From positions 15,379 to 79,378 of the forward strand of contig NZ_JBEFDG010000010.1 of NCBI RefSeq assembly GCF_040137905.1: DNA of 64,000 nt. Reading direction: 5' to 3'. Positions 24,720 to 33,259 of the stretch are shown here, piece by piece. The stretch comes from Corticimicrobacter sp040137905 (GTDB taxonomy: Bacteria > Pseudomonadota > Gammaproteobacteria > Burkholderiales > Burkholderiaceae_B). A program made the translations under genes and the position numbers. Positions within the stretch are counted from its first letter, which is position 1. Each line of letters opens with the position of its first letter. The notes under the pieces were generated by a model. The model did not search any database and had not been told where the DNA came from. It saw nothing but the letters and a program-made list of their open reading frames with translations.

Positions 24720-26006
24720 ATGACATCACAGACAGACCAGTCGCAGCAGCAGCAGCAGCAGCAGGCACCGGCCCCCATACTGCCCGGCGCGCTCGGGTAC
24801 CTGCGCGTGCTCGACCTGTCACGCATCCTGGCCGGCCCCTGGGCCAGCCAGTTGCTGGCGGACATGGGTGCCGACGTCATCAAGGTCGAGCGTCCCGAAG
24901 GCGGCGACGACACGCGCGGCTGGGGTCCCCCCTGGCTGCAGGATACCGAAGGCCGGGACACCGACATCTCGGCCTACTATCTCTGCGCCAACCGCAACAA
25001 GCGCTCGCTGGCCATCGACCTGGCCAGCCCTCAGGGACAGGCGCTGATACGTCGGCTGGCGGCAGAGTCCGACGTCCTGATCGAGAATTTCAAGGTGGGC
25101 GGCCTGGCCCGCTACGGTCTGGACTATGCAAGCCTGAAAGCGCTCAATCCGCGCCTGGTCTACTGCTCGATCACCGGCTTTGGCCAGGACGGCCCCTATG
25201 CCATGCGCGCAGGCTACGATTTCATGATCCAGGCCATGGGCGGTCTGATGAGCCTGACGGGGCGACCGGACGGCGAACCCGGCGGCGGCCCCATGAAAGC
25301 CGGTGTAGCCCTGACCGATATCCTGACCGGCCTGTATGCCTCCAACGCCATCCTGGCTGCGCTGGCCTGGCGCGAGCGCAGCGGCGAAGGCCAGCATATC
25401 GACATGGCACTGCTCGACGTGCAGGTCGCCAGCCTGGCCAATCAGGCCATGAACTATCTGACCACCGGCCACAATCCGCAACGGCTGGGCAACGCCCACC
25501 CGAACATCGTTCCCTACCAGGAGTTTCCGACCGCCGATGGCTACATGATCCTGGCCATCGGCAACGACGGGCAGTTCGCCCGCTTCTGCGCCGAAGCCGG
25601 CCAGCCCGCGCTGGCAGAAGATACGCGCTTTGCCACCAACCGGGCGCGTGTCAGCCACCGCACAGAACTGATCCCGCTGCTGCGTCGCCTGACAGTCGAG
25701 CGCAGTACGGCGGACTGGATCACCGCGCTCGAAGCTCGGGCCGTGCCCTGCGGGCCAATCAATACGCTGGCCGATGTCTTTGCCGACCCACAGGTACAGG
25801 CCCGCCAGTTGCACCAGACGCTGCCTCACCCCGTGGCCGGTGGCATCCCCACCATCGCCAGTCCGCTGCGCCTGTCGGCCACGCCCGCAGGCTACCGGCG
25901 CGCGCCGCCCCTGCTCGGCGAGCATACGGATGAAATCCTGGCGGAACGGCTCGGCCTGGATGAAGCGCAACGCCAAGCCCTGCGCCAGCAGCGCATCATT
26001 CGCTGA
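24720..26006 (+). CDS. gcdG: Glutarate CoA-transferase (class III, CaiB/Frc family)
   Basis: This is a 428-residue family-III CoA transferase. It has L-D-L-S-R-I-L-A-G-P-W-A near the start, I-K-V-E-R-P-E-G-G-D, and catalytic Asp200 in A-L-T-D-I-L-T-G-L-Y-A. Placed directly after gcdH, it should activate glutarate using succinyl-CoA, as GcdG does in Pseudomonas and SUGCT in animals. The N-terminus carries an odd run of seven Gln encoded by pure CAG repeats (24744-24764), a potential slippage site outside the catalytic fold. Its end overlaps the convergent flavin-type gene by 11 bases. Confidence 0.88.
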   Translation: MTSQTDQSQQQQQQQAPAPILPGALGYLRVLDLSRILAGPWASQLLADMGADVIKVERPEGGDDTRGWGPPWLQDTEGRDTDISAYYLCANRNKRSLAIDLASPQGQALIRRLAAESDVLIENFKVGGLARYGLDYASLKALNPRLVYCSITGFGQDGPYAMRAGYDFMIQAMGGLMSLTGRPDGEPGGGPMKAGVALTDILTGLYASNAILAALAWRERSGEGQHIDMALLDVQVASLANQAMNYLTTGHNPQRLGNAHPNIVPYQEFPTADGYMILAIGNDGQFARFCAEAGQPALAEDTRFATNRARVSHRTELIPLLRRLTVERSTADWITALEARAVPCGPINTLADVFADPQVQARQLHQTLPHPVAGGIPTIASPLRLSATPAGYRRAPPLLGEHTDEILAERLGLDEAQRQALRQQRIIR

Positions 26007-26496
26007 GCGGCGCGTTGCGACCCAGGCAGCGTGACAACTGTTCCGCATCCAGGCTGCGAGCAGCACCGAACCCGGCCACTTGCCTCGCCTCGCGCAGGCG
26101 CACTGCCACAAAGCAGAAATCCGCCAGTTGCGTCATCATTTCGGCCTCGGGAAAGCGGTTCAGGTAGGCCTCCCGGCATTCCTGGCAACCGAGCTCATCC
26201 GTCGCCAGGAAACGGGCCTTGCCCAGCAGAGTGACGCGTCCCAGATCATGTACACCCTGCCCATCTGCCTCAGGCTGCATCACCAGCAGCGACACGCGCG
26301 GATCGGTCTGCATATGACGGGCATGCGCAGCCAGCCCGCTGACATGCAGCACCATATCCGGTCCCTGCGACAGCAAGACATACGGCACCATCGAGACAAA
26401 AGGCGTTCCATCCGGTGCCAGCGTGCCCAGCGCCGCCACGCGCTGTTGCTGGACCAGGGTACGCAAGGCAAGATCAAGGCGAGATTCGTGGGACAT
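25996..26496 (-). CDS. Pyridoxamine-phosphate-oxidase-fold flavin protein (HugZ-like domain)
   Basis: This is a 166-residue split-barrel protein of the PNPOx-like family. It has A-A-L-G-T-L-A-P-D-G-T-P-F-V-S-M-V-P-Y in the first barrel strands, R-V-S-L-L-V, and F-C-F-V-A-V-R-L-R-E-A-R-Q-V-A-G-F-G-A-A near the end, the last being typical of HugZ-type domains. It lacks the C-terminal DUF2470 region of full heme-degrading HugZ. Such proteins bind FMN or heme. It lies directly after phzF on the same strand. Starts at 26505 or 26496 are both possible. The substrate is unknown. Confidence 0.75.
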   Translation of the reverse strand: MSHESRLDLALRTLVQQQRVAALGTLAPDGTPFVSMVPYVLLSQGPDMVLHVSGLAAHARHMQTDPRVSLLVMQPEADGQGVHDLGRVTLLGKARFLATDELGCQECREAYLNRFPEAEMMTQLADFCFVAVRLREARQVAGFGAARSLDAEQLSRCLGRNAPLSE

Positions 26497-26497
26497 A

Positions 26498-27442
26498 TCA
26501 GGCATCCAGGGCTCGGACCGTGCCCGAGATGCGAATGCTGGCTCCGGCCTGCGGCGTGATTTCCGCACGCAAGCGGCTCGGCATGCCCATATCCTCTCCC
26601 TGCAGAATGTCGATGGCACCAGCGTGCGGCCAGCCGATATCCCTCAGGTAGCCGGCCAGTGCTGCCGCTGCCGCACCGGTTGCCGGATCTTCGTAGACGC
26701 CCCCCGCGGCGAAGGGATTGCGGGCATCGAAAAACGTGGGCGTCTGCGCATGGACCAGGGCCATCGTGGCAAAGCCATGCGCCTGCATCAGAATCCGCCC
26801 CTGCTCCTGATCGTAGCGCATGTCCGCCAGGCGGCGGCGGTCTGCCAGCGCCAGGATCAGGTGCCGTGCGCCGCCTTCGGCCACGGCCGGCGGCAGGCGC
26901 GGATCGAGGTCGGCTGCCTCATAGCCGAACAGGGCCAGTGCCGCCTGCAGCAGTTCAGCCGGAGCCGGTTCGCTGCGCGTCGGCGGAGACTGCAGCGCAA
27001 TCACCAGATGTCCGTCTTCCTTGCTGGCCTCGACGCTGATGCGTGCCGCATTGATTTGCAGCGCATATACATTTTCGCCATATCGCGCGGCCAGGGCAGC
27101 CCCCAGTGCAATGGTGGCATGGCCGCAGAAGGGAATTTCGATTTCCGGCGCAAAATACCGCACCCGCCAGGCAGCATGGCCTGCCGCACCGCTTTCAGGT
27201 GCGGCGAAGACTGTTTCGGAATAGCCTACTTCGGCGGCAATGGCCTGCATGGTCGCCGCATCGGGCAGGCTGTCACAGAGCACGACACCGGCGGGATTGC
27301 CGCCGGTGTCGCCGCAGGCAAACGCCGCCAGTCGCTCGACGGCATGGCCCTGGATCAGGACAGATGAAGTGTGACTATGGGATAAAGAGGTCGGTGTGTG
27401 CATTCTGGATGCGCCAGTCAAGGGATCGGTAAGTGCAATCAT
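26498..27442 (-). CDS. PhzF-family isomerase
   Basis: This roughly 314-residue protein has the PhzF/YddE diaminopimelate-epimerase-like fold. G-G-N-P-A-G-V-V sits near the N-terminus, followed by E-V-G-Y-S-E-T-V-F-A with the catalytic Glu. F-C-G-H-A-T-I-A-L-G follows in the first lobe, and E-D-P-A-T-G-A-A-A-A-A-L-A-G-Y marks the second-lobe active-site turn. Known members isomerise acidic metabolites, as in phenazine synthesis, but most homologues have no assigned substrate and no phenazine genes are nearby. The start is uncertain; ATGs at 27442 and 27403 are both in frame. The PNPOx-like gene is coupled downstream. Confidence 0.85.
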   Translation of the reverse strand: MIALTDPLTGASRMHTPTSLSHSHTSSVLIQGHAVERLAAFACGDTGGNPAGVVLCDSLPDAATMQAIAAEVGYSETVFAAPESGAAGHAAWRVRYFAPEIEIPFCGHATIALGAALAARYGENVYALQINAARISVEASKEDGHLVIALQSPPTRSEPAPAELLQAALALFGYEAADLDPRLPPAVAEGGARHLILALADRRRLADMRYDQEQGRILMQAHGFATMALVHAQTPTFFDARNPFAAGGVYEDPATGAAAAALAGYLRDIGWPHAGAIDILQGEDMGMPSRLRAEITPQAGASIRISGTVRALDA

Positions 27443-27556
27443 AGCTTTGTCTTTCCCAAAGCCCTCCTTCATGAATCACCAATAGCCAAACAGCACCACT
27501 CTGGGGCAAAGTCGTGCCATCGACTGTTGACTCAATCTTGGAGCAGGAACCCCGCC

Positions 27557-28720
27557 ATGTCCCATCACGCCACCGACCCCTACCAGGATATCCGCGACGC
27601 CATCCGCGACCTCTGTGCCTCGTTTCCCCCCGAGTATTTCCGCAAGATCGATGAAGAACGCGGCTACCCCGAAGCGTTCGTCAACGCCCTGACCGAGGCC
27701 GGCTGGCTCGCAGCCCTGATCCCTCAGGAATACGGCGGCTCCGGACTGGGCCTGACGGAAGCCTCGGTCATCATGGAAGAAATCAACCGCAATGGTGGCA
27801 ACTCCGGTGCCTGCCACGGCCAGATGTACAACATGGGCACATTGCTGCGCCATGGTTCCGAAGCGCAAAAGCGCACCTACCTGCCGCGCATCGCCAGCGG
27901 CGAACTGCGTCTGCAGTCGATGGGCGTGACCGAGCCCACCACCGGCACGGATACCACCCGGATCAAGACCACGGCGGTACGCAAGGGCGACCGCTATGTC
28001 ATCAATGGCCAGAAGGTGTGGATCTCGCGCATCCAGCATTCCGACCTGATGATCCTGCTGGCGCGCACCACACCGCTGGAAGAGGTCAAGAGCAAATCGC
28101 TGGGCATGTCCATTTTCCTGGTTGACCTGCATCAGGCCATCGGGCACGGCATGACCGTGCAGCCGATCCCCAACATGGTCAACCACGAGACCAACGAGCT
28201 GTTCTTCGACAATCTCGAGATTCCCGCCGAAAACCTGATCGGCGAGGAAGGCATGGGCTTTCGCTACATCCTGGACGGCCTCAATGCAGAGCGGGCGCTG
28301 ATTGCCGCCGAATGCATCGGTGATGGCCGCTGGTTCATCGACAAGGTCACCGCCTATGCCAAGGAACGCGTGGTGTTCGGTCGCCCAATCGGACAGAACC
28401 AGGGTGTGCAGTTCCCGATTGCGCGCGCCCATATCAACCTCGAAGCCGCCAGCCTGATGCGCTATGAGGCCTGCCGCCTGTTCGACAGCCACCAGCCCTG
28501 CGGCTCACAGGCCAACATGGCCAAGCTGCTGGCGGCGGATGCGTCCTGGGAAGCCGCCAATGCCTGCCTGCAATTTCACGGCGGCTTCGGTTTTGCCACC
28601 GAATACGATGTCGAACGCAAATTCCGCGAAACGCGCCTCTACCAGGTCGCGCCAATCTCGACCAACCTCATCCTGTCGTACGTGGCTGAACACATCCTCG
28701 GCCTGCCGCGCTCGTTCTGA
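27557..28720 (+). CDS. Acyl-CoA dehydrogenase of the itaconate cluster (PA0879-like)
   Basis: This is a 387-residue FAD-dependent acyl-CoA dehydrogenase with L-Q-S-M-G-V-T-E-P-T-T-G-T-D-T as first signature and F-H-G-G-F-G-F-A-T-E near the C-terminus. The canonical catalytic Glu position in Y-E-G-T is replaced by Y-Q-V-A-P. A Glu in G-L-N-A-E-R, the site used by isovaleryl-CoA dehydrogenase, may take over. In Pseudomonas aeruginosa the itaconate operon includes a similar dehydrogenase whose role is not firmly settled. The ATG at 27557 follows GGAGCAGGAA and starts the family's N-terminus. It is the first gene of a six-gene run. Confidence 0.88.
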   Translation: MSHHATDPYQDIRDAIRDLCASFPPEYFRKIDEERGYPEAFVNALTEAGWLAALIPQEYGGSGLGLTEASVIMEEINRNGGNSGACHGQMYNMGTLLRHGSEAQKRTYLPRIASGELRLQSMGVTEPTTGTDTTRIKTTAVRKGDRYVINGQKVWISRIQHSDLMILLARTTPLEEVKSKSLGMSIFLVDLHQAIGHGMTVQPIPNMVNHETNELFFDNLEIPAENLIGEEGMGFRYILDGLNAERALIAAECIGDGRWFIDKVTAYAKERVVFGRPIGQNQGVQFPIARAHINLEAASLMRYEACRLFDSHQPCGSQANMAKLLAADASWEAANACLQFHGGFGFATEYDVERKFRETRLYQVAPISTNLILSYVAEHILGLPRSF

Positions 28721-28732
28721 ACGGATACGCCC

Positions 28733-30109
28733 ATGACTGACGCTCCCCACTACTCTCGCCAGCTTGCCCGCTTTGCCGCCGGCCTGCGCTATGAAGACAT
28801 TCCGCCCGAAGTGATCGAGCGCACCCAGGCGCTGTTTCTCGACACCCTGGCCTCGATCCTGGCTGGCGCACGCATGCGGCCCGTCCAGGCGATCCAGCGT
28901 GTCACCGACGTCATGGGGCCGGCCTACGGTCCGGCCGAGGTACTGGTCTCGCAAACCAACAGTTCGCCTTTTTTCGCAGCCCAGGTCAACGCGGCCGCCG
29001 CCCATGTGGTCGAACAGGATGACGTGCACAACGGCTCGGTGTTCCACCCTGCGGCCGTCGTCTTCCCGCCGGCGCTGGCAACCGCGCAGATGCTCGAGCG
29101 CCACGGACGTGACCTGCTGACAGCGGCGGTGGCCGGCTATGAGGTCGGTATCCGCATCGGCGAATTCCTGGGCCGCTCGCATTACCGGATCTTCCACACC
29201 ACGGCGACCGCAGGCACCCTGGCAGCCGCAGCCACCACCGGGCGACTGCTCAAGCTCGACGCCGAGCAGATGCTGCACGCCTTCGGCTCGGCCGGCACGC
29301 AGGCTGCCGGCCTGTGGGAGTTCCTGCGCGATGCTGCCGACTCCAAGCAACTCCATACGGCACATGCCGCCAGTTGCGGGCTGCAATCGGCCTGGCTGGC
29401 CCAGGCCGGCCTGACCGGTGCCAGCCGCATCCTGGAAGGCAGCCAGGGCCTGGCTGCCGGCATGTCCAGCGACGCCGACCCGACGCGCCTGATCGACGGG
29501 CTAGGCAGCCGCTGGACCCTGCTGGAAACATCGTTCAAATACCATGCCTCCTGCCGCCATACGCATCCTGCGGCCGATGCGCTGCACACGCTGATGCGCG
29601 AGCATGGCCTGCAGGCTGCCGACATCGAACAGGTCACAGCGCATGTACATCAGGGTGCCATCGATGTGTTGGGCGCCGTGACAGCTCCCCAGACCGTGCA
29701 CCAGTCCAAGTTCTCGATGGGCACGGTGCTGGCGCTGATCGCCCTGTTCGGCCAGGCCGACCTGCTGCGCTTTGACGGCGAGGCCCTGCGCAACCCCGAC
29801 GTGGCAGCGTTTCGCGAGCGCGTCACGATGCAGTTCGATACTGAAGTCGATGAGGCCTACCCGCGCCGCTGGATCGGCAAGGTCACAGTGCGGACCACTG
29901 ACGGCCGTACACTGCACGCCCGCATCGACGAGCCCAAGGGCGACCCCGGCAACACCCTCACGCGCGAGGAACTGGAAGACAAGACGCGACGCCTGGTGCA
30001 ATACGGCAACCCTGCCGGCAGCACCGAGGCCAATGCAGCGCTTGCAGAGCGAATCATCGGTCTGGCCTGGAATCTGCCCACACTGGGTAATATCCGTATT
30101 TTTGCCTGA
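28733..30109 (+). CDS. MmgE/PrpD-family protein of the itaconate cluster
   Basis: This 458-residue protein belongs to the 2-methylcitrate dehydratase/cis-aconitate decarboxylase superfamily. It has an all-helical domain with E-Q-D-D-V-H-N-G-S-V-F-H-P near residues 90-105 and F-K-Y-H-A-S-C-R-H-T-H-P in the lid domain. The S-K-F-S-M-G segment is also conserved. A homologue lies in the P. aeruginosa itaconate operon (PA0881) beside the same partner genes. Whether it isomerises, dehydrates or decarboxylates a C5 dicarboxylate is not known. It is 12 bases downstream of the dehydrogenase gene, so co-transcription is likely. Confidence 0.88.
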   Translation: MTDAPHYSRQLARFAAGLRYEDIPPEVIERTQALFLDTLASILAGARMRPVQAIQRVTDVMGPAYGPAEVLVSQTNSSPFFAAQVNAAAAHVVEQDDVHNGSVFHPAAVVFPPALATAQMLERHGRDLLTAAVAGYEVGIRIGEFLGRSHYRIFHTTATAGTLAAAATTGRLLKLDAEQMLHAFGSAGTQAAGLWEFLRDAADSKQLHTAHAASCGLQSAWLAQAGLTGASRILEGSQGLAAGMSSDADPTRLIDGLGSRWTLLETSFKYHASCRHTHPAADALHTLMREHGLQAADIEQVTAHVHQGAIDVLGAVTAPQTVHQSKFSMGTVLALIALFGQADLLRFDGEALRNPDVAAFRERVTMQFDTEVDEAYPRRWIGKVTVRTTDGRTLHARIDEPKGDPGNTLTREELEDKTRRLVQYGNPAGSTEANAALAERIIGLAWNLPTLGNIRIFA

Positions 30110-30168
30110 CCCGTCTTCGCCCGAGCACCTGCCGCGCCTCCCGCAGACCCTATAAAAGGATGACACAG

Positions 30169-31014
30169 ATGACCGATTCCCCCACGCTTCAGGACTGGCT
30201 GGGCCGCCAGCAGACCAGCCATGACAACCTCGACGAAGCCCTGGTGCGCCGTATAGCGGCCACGTTCGGCGTCGAGGCCCCCGCCGCAGGTCAAAGCCTG
30301 CCGCCGCTGTGGCAATGGGCTTTTTTCATCGACCCGGTGGAGCCGGCAGCGCTGGGCGAAGACGGCCACCCGGCACGCGGCGGTTTTTTGCCCCCTGCAG
30401 ACAACCGCAACCGGATGTGGGCAGGCGGGCGCGTCAGCTTCATCAAGCCGCTGCGTGCCGGCGTGCCCGCCACGCGCACCACGACGATCCAGTCCATCGA
30501 GGAAAAGACCGGCCGTACCGGCCAGTTGCTGTTCGTCACGCTGCTGCACGAATACAGCCAGGGGGGCGAACTGGCAATCAGAGAGGAACAGGACATCGTC
30601 TATCGCAGCCCCGCACCGCCCAGGCTCGAAGGCAGCCTGCCGGCTCCTCAGGCCGAGTGGCAGCGCGAGATCCGGCCCGATTCGACCCTGCTGTTCCGCT
30701 ATTCGGCCGTGACGTTCAACGGCCATCGCATCCATTACGATCACCCTTACTGCACCGACCGCGAGGGCTATCCGGGTCTGGTGGTGCATGGTCCGCTGAT
30801 CGCCACGCTGATGCTCGACACCTGCCTGTGCCAGTTCCCCGGCAGCCGGCCCCGTTTTTTCTCCTATCGCGGCTTGCGTCCGCTGATTGCGCCCGCCCTG
30901 TTCAGGGCCGCAGGCCGGCTGACCCAGCCCGGTCATGCCGAGCTGTGGGCCGAGCAAGGCGGTACGCTGGCACACCAGGCCAGCCTCGAATTCGACCTGC
31001 AACCGGAGGCCTGA
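30169..31014 (+). CDS. ich: Itaconyl-CoA hydratase (HTD2/MaoC-type hot-dog protein)
   Basis: This is a 281-residue double hot-dog enzyme with a FAS1/MaoC-type N-terminal half. The C-terminal half carries R-I-H-Y-D-H-P-Y-C-T-D-R-E-G-Y-P-G-L-V-V-H-G-P, the hydratase-2 motif with catalytic Asp and His. In the itaconate pathway this enzyme hydrates itaconyl-CoA to citramalyl-CoA; related enzymes act on mesaconyl-CoA. I chose the ATG at 30169 because AAAAGG then lies nine bases upstream; an ATG three codons earlier sits on top of the ribosome site. Four bases separate it from the CoA-transferase gene. Confidence 0.85.
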   Translation: MTDSPTLQDWLGRQQTSHDNLDEALVRRIAATFGVEAPAAGQSLPPLWQWAFFIDPVEPAALGEDGHPARGGFLPPADNRNRMWAGGRVSFIKPLRAGVPATRTTTIQSIEEKTGRTGQLLFVTLLHEYSQGGELAIREEQDIVYRSPAPPRLEGSLPAPQAEWQREIRPDSTLLFRYSAVTFNGHRIHYDHPYCTDREGYPGLVVHGPLIATLMLDTCLCQFPGSRPRFFSYRGLRPLIAPALFRAAGRLTQPGHAELWAEQGGTLAHQASLEFDLQPEA

Positions 31015-31017
31015 GCC

Positions 31018-32253
31018 ATGACGGGCCACACTTCTGCCACACCTGCCGGGACAGACACCACTGCCGGTCAGTCGCCCCGACCGCTCGACGGCATCACCGT
31101 CATCAGCCTGGAACATGCCATTGCCGCCCCCTTCTGCACCCGCCAATTGGCGGACATGGGCGCGCGCGTGATCAAGGTGGAACGCCCCGGCAGCGGTGAC
31201 TTCGCCCGCAATTACGACGAGCGCACACGCGGCCTGGCCTCGCATTTCGTCTGGACCAACCGCTCAAAGGAAAGTCTCACGCTGGATCTCAAGCAGCCAC
31301 CTGCGCAAGACATCCTGCACAGCCTGCTGGAAGACGCCGATGTCCTCGTGCAGAACCTGGCACCCGGGGCCTCGGCACGCCTGGGGCTGTCATTCGAGCA
31401 ACTGCACGAACGCTATCCCCGTCTGATCGTCTGCGATATTTCAGGCTATGGCGAAACCGGCCCCTACCAGGACAAGAAAGCCTATGACCTGCTGATCCAG
31501 AGCGAAAGCGGTTTCCTGTCGGTGACCGGCTCGCCCGAGCAACCCGCCAAGGCAGGCTGCTCGATTGCCGATATTGCTGCCGGCATGTACGCCTACACCG
31601 CGATCCTGAATGCCCTGCTGCTGCGCCAGCGCACCCGGAGCGGCAGCCGCGTCGAGGTGTCGATGCTGGAGAGCATGGTCGAATGGATGGGCTATCCGCT
31701 GTACTACGCATTCGACGGTGCGCCCCCGCCAATACGAGCCGGTGCCGCCCATGCCAGCATCTATCCCTACGGCCCCTTTCCGGTCGGCGATGGCAGCACC
31801 ATCATGCTCGGCCTGCAAAACGAACGCGAATGGGCCTCTTTCTGCGCCCAGGTCCTGCAACAGCCGGCACTGGCCCAGGATCCACGCTTTGCCCGCAATG
31901 CCCTGCGCACCGAAAACCGCGACGCCCTGCGCACGCTGATCGTGGCCGTCTTTGCAGACATGGATATCGGCACGGTCGAAGACCGGCTGACCGCAGCCGG
32001 CATTGCCCATGCCCGCGTCAACGACATGCATGATGTCTGGGCCCATCCGCAGTTGCAGGCCCGTGACCGCTGGCGCGAGGTCGGCAGCCCGGCCGGCGCC
32101 CTGCCGGCATTGCTGCCACCAGGTGACAACTCTGCCTTTGCGCCACGCATGGACCCGATACCGGCCCTGGGCGAGCAGACCGGCGACATCCTGCGCGCCC
32201 TGGGCTACGATGATGCCGCCATCGAGGCACTGCGCCAGCAAGGAACGGTTTGA
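31018..32253 (+). CDS. ict: Itaconate CoA-transferase (class III)
   Basis: This is a 411-residue CaiB/Frc-family CoA transferase. It has V-I-S-L-E-H-A-I-A-A-P-F near the start, V-I-K-V-E-R-P-G-S-G-D-F-A-R, and catalytic Asp185 in S-I-A-D-I-A-A-G-M-Y. It lies between the itaconyl-CoA hydratase and citramalyl-CoA lyase genes, so the best reading is succinyl-CoA:itaconate CoA transfer, the first step of itaconate breakdown. Mesaconate or citramalate could also be substrates. This is the second class-III transferase in the window and is clearly distinct from gcdG. Confidence 0.85.
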   Translation: MTGHTSATPAGTDTTAGQSPRPLDGITVISLEHAIAAPFCTRQLADMGARVIKVERPGSGDFARNYDERTRGLASHFVWTNRSKESLTLDLKQPPAQDILHSLLEDADVLVQNLAPGASARLGLSFEQLHERYPRLIVCDISGYGETGPYQDKKAYDLLIQSESGFLSVTGSPEQPAKAGCSIADIAAGMYAYTAILNALLLRQRTRSGSRVEVSMLESMVEWMGYPLYYAFDGAPPPIRAGAAHASIYPYGPFPVGDGSTIMLGLQNEREWASFCAQVLQQPALAQDPRFARNALRTENRDALRTLIVAVFADMDIGTVEDRLTAAGIAHARVNDMHDVWAHPQLQARDRWREVGSPAGALPALLPPGDNSAFAPRMDPIPALGEQTGDILRALGYDDAAIEALRQQGTV

Positions 32254-32295
32254 ATGCCAGGCTCGATCACGACAGAATAACGGTCTAGCCCCCCT

Positions 32296-32319
32296 GTGGC
32301 ACTGCCCGGACAGTGCCAC
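32296..32319 (+). other. Intercistronic hairpin between ict and ccl
   Basis: GTGGCACTG pairs perfectly with CAGTGCCAC across a six-base loop, 43 bases after the ict stop. There is no U-tract, so it may be an attenuator or an RNA-processing or stability element rather than a terminator. The 111-base gap here is the widest within the cluster. Confidence 0.4.
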
Positions 32320-32364
32320 CATCATGAACCGCCGATTATCACTACCGTAGCCATCCACGCCATC

Positions 32365-33219
32365 ATGAGCCCTAGCGCGTCAGACACCATCCGCACAGCA
32401 TTGCCCTCGCCACTGCGAACCGCCCTGTTCGTCCCGGCCAGCCGGATCGACCGCATTCCCAAGGCGCTGACCAGCGGGGCCGACGCCGTCATCGTCGATC
32501 TCGAAGATGCTGTCGTAGCCGACAGCAAGAACACCGCCCGGGCCGCCCTTGATGTGTTTCTCACAGATCATCCCGATGCCCGCGTGCTGATCCGCATCAA
32601 CGATGCGACCACCCGCTGGCACGAACAGGATCTGGCATTGTGCCGCAAACATGACAATGTACTTGGTCTGCTGCTGCCCAAGACCGAATCTGCCGCCCAG
32701 GCGCAGCAGGCTGCCGCCACGGCCAGGGCCGTGATCCCGATCATCGAAAGTGCCGCCGGACTGCTGGATCTGGCAGCCATCGCTGCCGTGCCGGGTGTGG
32801 CCTGCCTGGCCTTCGGCAGCCTGGACCTGGCGCTGGATCTGAACCTGCACACGGGCACGCCCGGCACCCAGACCATTCTGGACCAGGCACGCTACCAGAT
32901 CCTGCTGCACAGCCGCGCCGCACAACTGGCCGCACCCATCGACGGCGTTTTCCAGGATATCGGCAATCCCGATGCCCTGAAAAACGTGGCCGCCCGCAGC
33001 CGCGAAATGGGTTTCGGCGGCATGTTGCTGATCCATCCGGCACAGGTCGCACCTGTCCACGCTGCGTTTGCTCCCGGCGAGGCCGAACTGGCCTGGGCCA
33101 GGCGGGTCATCGAAGCCGCCGCGCAATCCCAGGCCGGTGCGTTCAGTCTGGACGGTAAAATGATCGACGCGCCGGTCATTCTCCGTGCCCGGCTGATGGT
33201 GAGTCAGGCGGAGAACTGA
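32365..33219 (+). CDS. ccl: Citramalyl-CoA lyase (CitE/HpcH family)
   Basis: This is a 284-residue TIM-barrel lyase. It has R-T-A-L-F-V-P-A-S at the first strand, D-A-V-I-V-D-L-E-D-A-V as Mg-binding motif, V-L-I-R-I-N-D, and a metal-binding Glu in I-P-I-I-E-S-A-A-G-L. M-L-L-I-H-P-A-Q-V follows near the end. In itaconate catabolism it splits (S)-citramalyl-CoA to acetyl-CoA and pyruvate. I chose the ATG at 32365 because the family N-terminus begins about 15 residues later; the frame is open further upstream through the hairpin, which is unlikely to be translated. The role rests on family plus ich and ict linkage. Confidence 0.85.
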   Translation: MSPSASDTIRTALPSPLRTALFVPASRIDRIPKALTSGADAVIVDLEDAVVADSKNTARAALDVFLTDHPDARVLIRINDATTRWHEQDLALCRKHDNVLGLLLPKTESAAQAQQAAATARAVIPIIESAAGLLDLAAIAAVPGVACLAFGSLDLALDLNLHTGTPGTQTILDQARYQILLHSRAAQLAAPIDGVFQDIGNPDALKNVAARSREMGFGGMLLIHPAQVAPVHAAFAPGEAELAWARRVIEAAAQSQAGAFSLDGKMIDAPVILRARLMVSQAEN

Positions 33220-33259
33220 GCTTGCGGCCCTGACTCTCCTGCATTGCCTGGCTGTATCC

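Noticed and set aside
29857..31245. 462-codon minus-strand frame across the itaconate genes
   Set aside because: Low-complexity antisense frame spanning two intact, well-motifed enzymes.
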